DNA of 64,000 nt. Origin: Malus domestica (taxonomy: Eukaryota > Streptophyta > Magnoliopsida > Rosales > Rosaceae). The first letter of the stretch is position 1. Every line of letters starts with the position of its first letter. The stretch covers positions 9,072,001 through 9,136,000 of the forward strand of contig NC_091668.1 in assembly GCF_042453785.1 (NCBI RefSeq), given 5' to 3'. The position numbers were made by a program, and so were the translations under genes. The notes beneath the pieces were generated by a model. It ran no database searches and had not been told where the DNA came from. It worked only from the letters and a program-made list of their open reading frames with translations. This document shows, piece by piece, positions 59,103 through 64,000 of this stretch.

Positions 59103-59849
59103 GTAAGAGAATTGACGACAAATATGGTTGTAGTTGATAAAAATTTGGTTTCTCTCATTTTACTCAAACGGTAATGCTAAGAAGATCAAACTTGTAAACA
59201 AAATTTTACATACCAAATGACATAAAGGTTGATGATTGGATTAGTACCTAAGCGTTGATAAACATTATTAGACGGGTTGAAGCGGCACCACCACGATGAT
59301 TATTTTGGTCAGATAGGACAATTTCCATGCCAAGTGAATTAACACGTTAAAACACCACAATGACGTATGTACCGCAAGCGGCCGATCCGTCATGCATGGC
59401 TTGCAAAAGATTTTAACGCATAGGAGGGAGGGAGCACACGAGAACCCCAATGTTAACATTCTTGTTCTAACTAGGGATGAACAACGGTTATGGCAGACGG
59501 GTAACCGCAGTTATTTGCACATAATCGTTTAGATTAATACCCGTATAATTGTTTACTCATTGGATAATCTTATAAACGGGTAATCGTAACCATAACCATA
59601 ATCACTTACCCATTTAACTATACTCGTTTGCCCGTTTATTATTACAAGTTGAAAATCAAATCAAATCAAATTTTATTTTTTTTGTTAAGCCTCTCAGGGC
59701 GGAGACTCCTTCTCCTGCCCCACACCGCCTCTCCTAATCTCTCTCCTCCAATTTCGTAGATTATTTATCCCTTTTGAATTTTGACTTAGTTTTTATCTAG
59801 AGTTAGCTAGGATTATGGATTTCTATATGGATCAACGAGTTGAATAGGT

Positions 59850-60180
59850 AACAATGGAGTGTTCTGTGATGGCGCAGGGAGAATTGGATCGGGTAAAAGG
59901 TCTGTGGAGCCGCGACAACGACGAGAAGCTACGGCAGCTCGTTCACCTCCACGGTGCTCTCGCAACTGGTCAGTGACAATCAAGTCGATGCCAGGACGAT
60001 CAGGCAAGTCCTGCTGGCAACAGTGGTACAACCAGCAATCGCCGGAGGTGAAGCAACGGGCCTTCACTCATGAGGAGGATGAGATCACGGACGAGGCGCA
60101 TGCCAATTACGGAAATAAGTGGGCCACCATCGGCAGGCTCCTCAACGACCATACGGACAATGAGATATCTCAATAAATTT
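59850..60180 (+). pseudogene. R2R3-MYB pseudogene fragment (MYB44/70/73/77 group-like)
   Basis: The R2 repeat starts ELDRVKGLWSRDNDEKLRQL VHLHG in one frame (spacing mine). After a frameshift near 59955 it continues RNWSVTIKSMPGRSGKSCWQ in another, followed by R3 (QRAFTHEEDEITDEAHANYG, NKWATIGRLLNDHTDNEIS). Conserved MYB tryptophans are partly kept. At the point where functional members continue KNHWNSTLKR a TAA follows (60174-60176). The order and wording of the repeats identify the stress-related subgroup; the gene is dead because of the frameshift and truncation. No intact copy is in the window. Confidence 0.8.
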
Positions 60181-60445
60181 TCGAGACTCATGTTGCTAAA
60201 GTGAGTAACTATTCAGATTTGTTGTCGATATGGAATCTCAATAATTTTACGTCTCGGATTTCGAGTGCCACGTGTCTATATGTGAGTAACTTTACATATT
60301 TATTATCGATATGGTATCTCAATAATTTTACTTCTCTGATTTTGAATGTCACGTGTCGATATGTGAGCAACTCTTCAGATTTCCTGTCGATATGTAATCT
60401 TAATAATTTTTCAGATAAGATTTTGAGTGCCACGTGTCGAGATGT
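60163..60445. repeat. 81-bp tandem repeat, three units plus a partial
   Basis: TCGATATGG begins units at 60225 and 60306, with a third at 60387; each has ATCTCAATAATTTTAC and GCCACGTGTC-like blocks. A partial unit overlaps the end of the MYB pseudogene (GATATCTCAATAAATTTTCG). Each unit contains a CACGTG core. Confidence 0.85.
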
Positions 60446-60734
60446 AATTGGTCGTGGGAATTTTAGATATGATTTTTATCTGCGTGACACTTCTTATCTT
60501 CAGCTTCCAATGTCCATAAATATGGTGGATATTGGGCTATAATTCACACACCTTCAGCTTTGCTCTCTCCAATATCTCTTTCAATTCAATCTTTTCAAGT
60601 AGTACTATGTTGAAGATTGTGTTCTTTAATGTTGTTTAAATTTAATATTATTTAATATTGTTTAATATTATTTACGTATATTCGTTTTTGCTCACTGCCC
60701 ATTTTTGCTCCTAAAAGAAAAAATCCAAACAAAA

Positions 60735-61170
60735 TCAGCATGGTTCATCTGAACGGCATGATGGCCGCGTGGAGGTTGTCCAAGATGTGCTCCGGACATA
60801 GGAAACACAATGCCAAGGTTTTTCGAGTGATTCTGAAGGAGGATGTCAAGATGGCCAAGGGGATGTCAAACTCCGCATGCATCCGGATAATGCCTCTGAA
60901 GTTCTCCAAGATGGATTCTTTGGAGAAACCCAAGATGTGCATTTTCGACTTCGTGAACACTGTGAGCTTGCACACGGCGTCGAAAACACACATCTTGGGT
61001 TTCTACAAAAGATCTATCTTGGAGAATTCAGAGACATTATCCGGATGCATGCGGAGTTCGATAACCCCCTTGGCCAACTTGACATCCTCCTTCATAATCA
61101 CTCGAAAAATCTTGGCATTCTGCTTCCCATGTTCGGAGCACATTTTGGACAACCTTCACGCGGTCATCAA
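60735..61170 (+). ncRNA. Candidate hairpin-RNA locus, imperfect inverted repeat (module B)
   Basis: The forward arm (about 60738-60950) is homologous to the palindrome arm after its promoter. It is followed within about a dozen bases by the reverse arm (about 60962-61168). Arms are about 205 bp with roughly one mismatch in ten, so the transcript would form a long imperfect stem. The 5' homology begins at GTTTTTGCTC near 60684; the TATA box found in the other units is not present here. Non-coding status is inferred; no RNA evidence is available. Confidence 0.45.
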
Positions 61171-61505
61171 GGCGAGCCCCGGAAAAATACTATTTTCAGA
61201 AGGACTTTGTTTAAAATTTTGTTCGGACTCTTTGGACTTTTCCTATTTGAAGTTTGTTTGTTTGAGACTATTTTTATTAATTATGGGAATGCTGGCTTTG
61301 CCTTTGATGTTGAATTTTTTATAAGGAAAACTAATGAAAAGGGCTTGAAAACTTTGAGTTTTAATGATAAAGACAAAATAAAGGGTAAAATGAACAATAC
61401 CGGGAGTTTTTAGTTAAAGTTCCCTTTTTCATATATATTTTTATTATATTTTGTTGCCTTGCTATTTAATTAATTGTCCAAATTTTGCACAATGGTTGGG
61501 TTAAA
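61171..61505 (+). other. Spacer between hairpin and CABIN1 fragment, module B
   Basis: Contains GAAAAATACTATTTTCAGAA and AAAGGGTAAAATGAACAATA, words I associate with a common apple interspersed repeat; otherwise uncharacterised. Confidence 0.3.
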
Positions 61506-62760
61506 TATGGTCCAGAAATTAGATGTGATTCATCCTATGAAGATGAGTACTGTAGGCACAAAAATACTTGCCCCGGTGATTACCAGACAAAGGAACAGTG
61601 TGCTGATGTTTTTCAGTACATACTCCCTTATGCAAAGGCTTCTTCTGTGAGCTCCTCCCCTCTCTCTCCTCTTTTTTTTTTTTAATTCCATGTGTTTGCA
61701 TACATTGCATGTGCCTATGCTCACCATTACAAATTATCACAAGGGTTCTAATGACAAGGCGTTGTAGCATTCTTTCTTTACTTGATTAATTGACTAATGA
61801 ATGATAAGACTTTATCTCTAGTATTCTCGAATGCTTAGACTATGTGTATGATTCGTGTAGTAAAAATGTATCAGCCTATGCTCATCATCTTTTGCATCTG
61901 CCTATTCTCCTCACCTTTTGTTTTCCTTTATGCCATTGGACCAATTCATAAGCCTCCTATATTTGCTATGGAGCTTTGCCTATTCATACATAGTTATATA
62001 CCCACAATTTCAAATTTTGTGCAGTTAAAGGATAGAAGTGATTAATCCCATTGAACATGGGAGGAAGTGTATCGAATCGCCAAAAGAAACTGAACATTAT
62101 ATGGATGCATATGCCTCAAATGCATGTTTGTTGTTTATCATTCTGATTTGTGAATTCTGCAGAAACCAAAAGATTTTTGTCTCGAAAAGTTTCATTTTAT
62201 AATGATCCTGTTTACAGGAAGTAGACTTGTTGCTAAATGAAGGCCGGATGGAGGAAGAATGCTACTTTACCTCAAAGAGTTGAGACAAGTCGAAGGAGGA
62301 GTAGACGGTGTCTAGTAATGAGTTTGGCTCTGGCAAAGACATCAGTTCAGCAGTTTAGACCCCTTTCTTTCCTCCATATTATTGTATTGGTGGGGAGTGG
62401 GGTATTGTCTTTTCTCTTTCTTGCTCATGTTGGCCATACAGGTCCTTTGGGATTTTCCAAATTTTTTTCAATTAGCATGCCATTAAGGCAAACAAGAAAA
62501 AAAGCTAGTTGTTTTTTTGCTTTGATTTTGGATATTAGAATACCCTCAGGATGTGATTGATCAATGTGATGATTTTTTCTCATTTTGTGGCTCAGTCTTG
62601 AGATACACGAGTTATTGGCATTGGTGTACCATGATATCCATCAGAGTGGTGCCATTTTATGATCATCGAACTGTTGTATCTGTGAAGGATGCAGCATGGA
62701 CGATGTTTTGTGGGAAAACATCGAGACACTTTAAAAAGAGCTTTTGCTCACAAGTATGCC
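61506..62760 (+). pseudogene. CABIN1-like pseudogene fragment, module B
   Basis: Begins inside exon 8 ([40 protein letters not shown]) with its donor and the first part of intron 8 (to about 61770). Next comes the spacer shared with module A (61870-62110), then the end of intron 10, exon 11 ([31 protein letters not shown]) and exon 12 ([15 protein letters not shown]), ending within CAAGTATGCCCTCTT. Exons 9 and 10 are missing. A one-base change in frame near 62730 and the missing exons make it non-functional. Confidence 0.85.
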
Positions 62761-63480
62761 CTCTTACCAGATGCCATTGCTACTAGCTTAAATTCAGAGA
62801 TGGTGGAATACAGAACTTCTTTGTCACATGAATGTCGTTTTGATTGATTGTGGTTAAGTTTTGGTACTAATATAGAATTTTGCGTCGAAGATGGGGAGAT
62901 TTGGAAACCACATACTGCTACTTTATAGGTGCAGATGTTTAATTTTGTTTAACTCTGATATTTCTATTGACGTGATGGGTCTACTATATCAGGGTTCCGG
63001 TGGAATTACTATCAAGAAGACCAGCCAGGCCCTGTTAATCGGTATATATGATGAGCCTGTGACTCCTGGGCAGTGCAACATAGTCGTTGAGAGGCTGGGC
63101 GATTACCTTATCGAGCAGGGTCTCTAATTGCTTCGGTGAGTTGATCATCTCCCCAATTGGCTCCTGTGATTTGCTGTTTTTGGAGACTTAGCTTGCATCA
63201 ACTGGAATTCACGTTGAATTCCTACTATTTAATTTCAACTCATGCTCTGGATATGGATTGTCGTTGTGAATGATAGTCTTTTAGTTTTACAATTATTATC
63301 CCCAAAGTTTATTTTCTTCCTCACTTGAAAACATATGTAATTGGTGTCGTTATCTCCCGAATGCCTGCGTGAAACGGGTGTTTATACTATGTAGTTTGGT
63401 GTACCAGACCATGAGTTGGGCGAGCTTGTCTAAAGATATTCACCACTTTCGAGTTTTGAGTGGTGAATTTTATCACGAGT
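62761..63480 (+). pseudogene. Profilin pseudogene fragment, module B (intron 2, exon 3, 3' flank)
   Basis: Begins with CTCTTACCAGATGCCATTGC, identical to profilin intron 2 at 40463, and runs through the intron and exon 3 (62993-63127) into the 3' flank. The exon-3 peptide is identical to that of the intact gene; nucleotide differences are silent (for example GTT to GTC in NIVVERL). No exons 1 and 2. A longer open frame entering from the intron is accidental. Confidence 0.9.
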
Positions 63481-63780
63481 AATGTTAGGTAAACTAAATT
63501 TGCAAACTAAATTTAACGACAAATAAATGTTTACATGGATCTTCCGCAAGAAGATTGAACAAACACTCGTGGAAGCATACCACATCTATGACTACCTCCA
63601 ATTCGATACCACAAAGTAATTAAGCCACTCCGTTGCATCGACAAAAGCATATGGAATTAGGAGTGCATTGCATGTCACGTTGGAATTATGAAGAGATTAC
63701 AAACCATGTATGAAAAAGCAATGAAAACAACAAATAAGACATAAGAAAGGGTTTCACAATATCCAGAGCTTTGAGCAAGC
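63481..63780. other. Module tail
   Basis: Contains ACGACAAATAAATGTTTACA and ATCTTCCGCAAGAAGATT shared with 55527-55567, then sequence without recognised content. It leads into the third promoter unit. Confidence 0.5.
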
Positions 63781-64000
63781 CATCTGGCCGATAGATGTGA
63801 GCATATTATGGCTGTTGGCATGAACTCCTCCCTACAACCCTAGGTGTACACTATAAAAGATGTGATATCCGTTTTTGCTCCTGAAAGAAAAAATCCAAAC
63901 AAAATCAACATGGTCCATCTGAACGGCACGGTGTCTGCGTGGAGGTTGTCCAAGATGTGCTTCGGACATAGGAAACACAATGCCAAGGTTTTTCGAGTGA
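63781..64000 (+). repeat. Third copy of the promoter/hairpin-arm unit, cut by the window end
   Basis: From CATCTGGCCGATAGATGTGAGC through TATAAAA at 63852-63858 and ATG at 63910 to CCAAGGTTTTTCGAGTGA, homologous to 50226-50457. Only the start is visible; whether an inverted arm follows lies outside the window. Confidence 0.85.

Noticed and set aside
62891-63127. 78-codon frame ending in the profilin C-terminus, as if a short profilin
   Set aside because: The N-terminal half is profilin intron 2 sequence; without exons 1 and 2 it is a pseudogene fragment.
1-64000. tRNA or rRNA genes
   Set aside because: No cloverleaf-like TTCGA/GGTTCRA arms with matching acceptor stems were noticed by eye; a tRNA scan would be needed to exclude them fully.

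Overview
The window is plant nuclear DNA, most likely from an apple or pear relative (Rosaceae, Maleae). The genes have many short introns with GT-AG borders, the background is AT-rich and full of MITEs, and the profilin at 39.8 kb reads like the apple/pear allergen profilin (Mal d 4 / Pyr c 4 type). I assembled the spliced genes by hand from splice sites. CABIN1-like (1968 aa), phosphofructokinase (501 aa), Aurora kinase (294 aa), GatC (143 aa), profilin (131 aa) and a 196-aa membrane protein all stay in frame across every junction.

Layout. 1-0.66 kb: last three exons of a large membrane protein of the Arabidopsis At4g32920 type. 2.7-3.7 kb: GatC, minus strand. 4.4-9.3 kb: a composite of two LINE reverse-transcriptase fragments around a large non-autonomous repeat, the whole flanked by a 16-bp direct repeat. 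10.5-19.5 kb: a 19-exon CABIN1-like TPR gene, minus strand. It diverges from a small unrecognised ER-type membrane protein gene (20.3-21.5 kb). 23.2 and 25.8 kb: two oleosin genes, the first with a frameshift. 27.7-30.4 kb: a fold-back MITE and a Ty3/gypsy-like fossil. 31.3-33.7 kb: Aurora kinase, convergent with a 13-exon ATP-dependent phosphofructokinase (34.2-37.4 kb). 39.8-40.8 kb: profilin. 41.7-49.4 kb: a mobile-element zone with nested PIF-type and Mutator-type MITEs, a PIF/Harbinger relic with a Myb/SANT ORF, and a probable Helitron that carries one exon of a CHR4/PKR1-type CHD remodeller.

49.4-64 kb is the unusual part. A near-perfect 1.25-kb palindrome has a TATA box on each arm facing its centre. 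It is followed by a scrambled chimera of CABIN1 exons fused to the last profilin exon. After an island of other elements and a MYB pseudogene, the pattern recurs as a shorter, imperfect hairpin followed by a second CABIN1-profilin chimera. A third promoter unit starts just before the window ends. Full-length relatives of both fused genes lie in the same window. The pattern suggests a reiterated module whose promoter units read into inverted repeats, so a hairpin-RNA (small-RNA) locus is a reasonable hypothesis.

CABIN1, Aurora, PFK, GatC and the At4g32920-type gene all have their closest remembered Arabidopsis relatives within a short stretch of chromosome 4 (At4g32820 to At4g32920), so the gene backbone is ancestral. 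The genes do not form one pathway: they are independent housekeeping, cell-cycle, glycolytic, cytoskeletal and oil-body genes.
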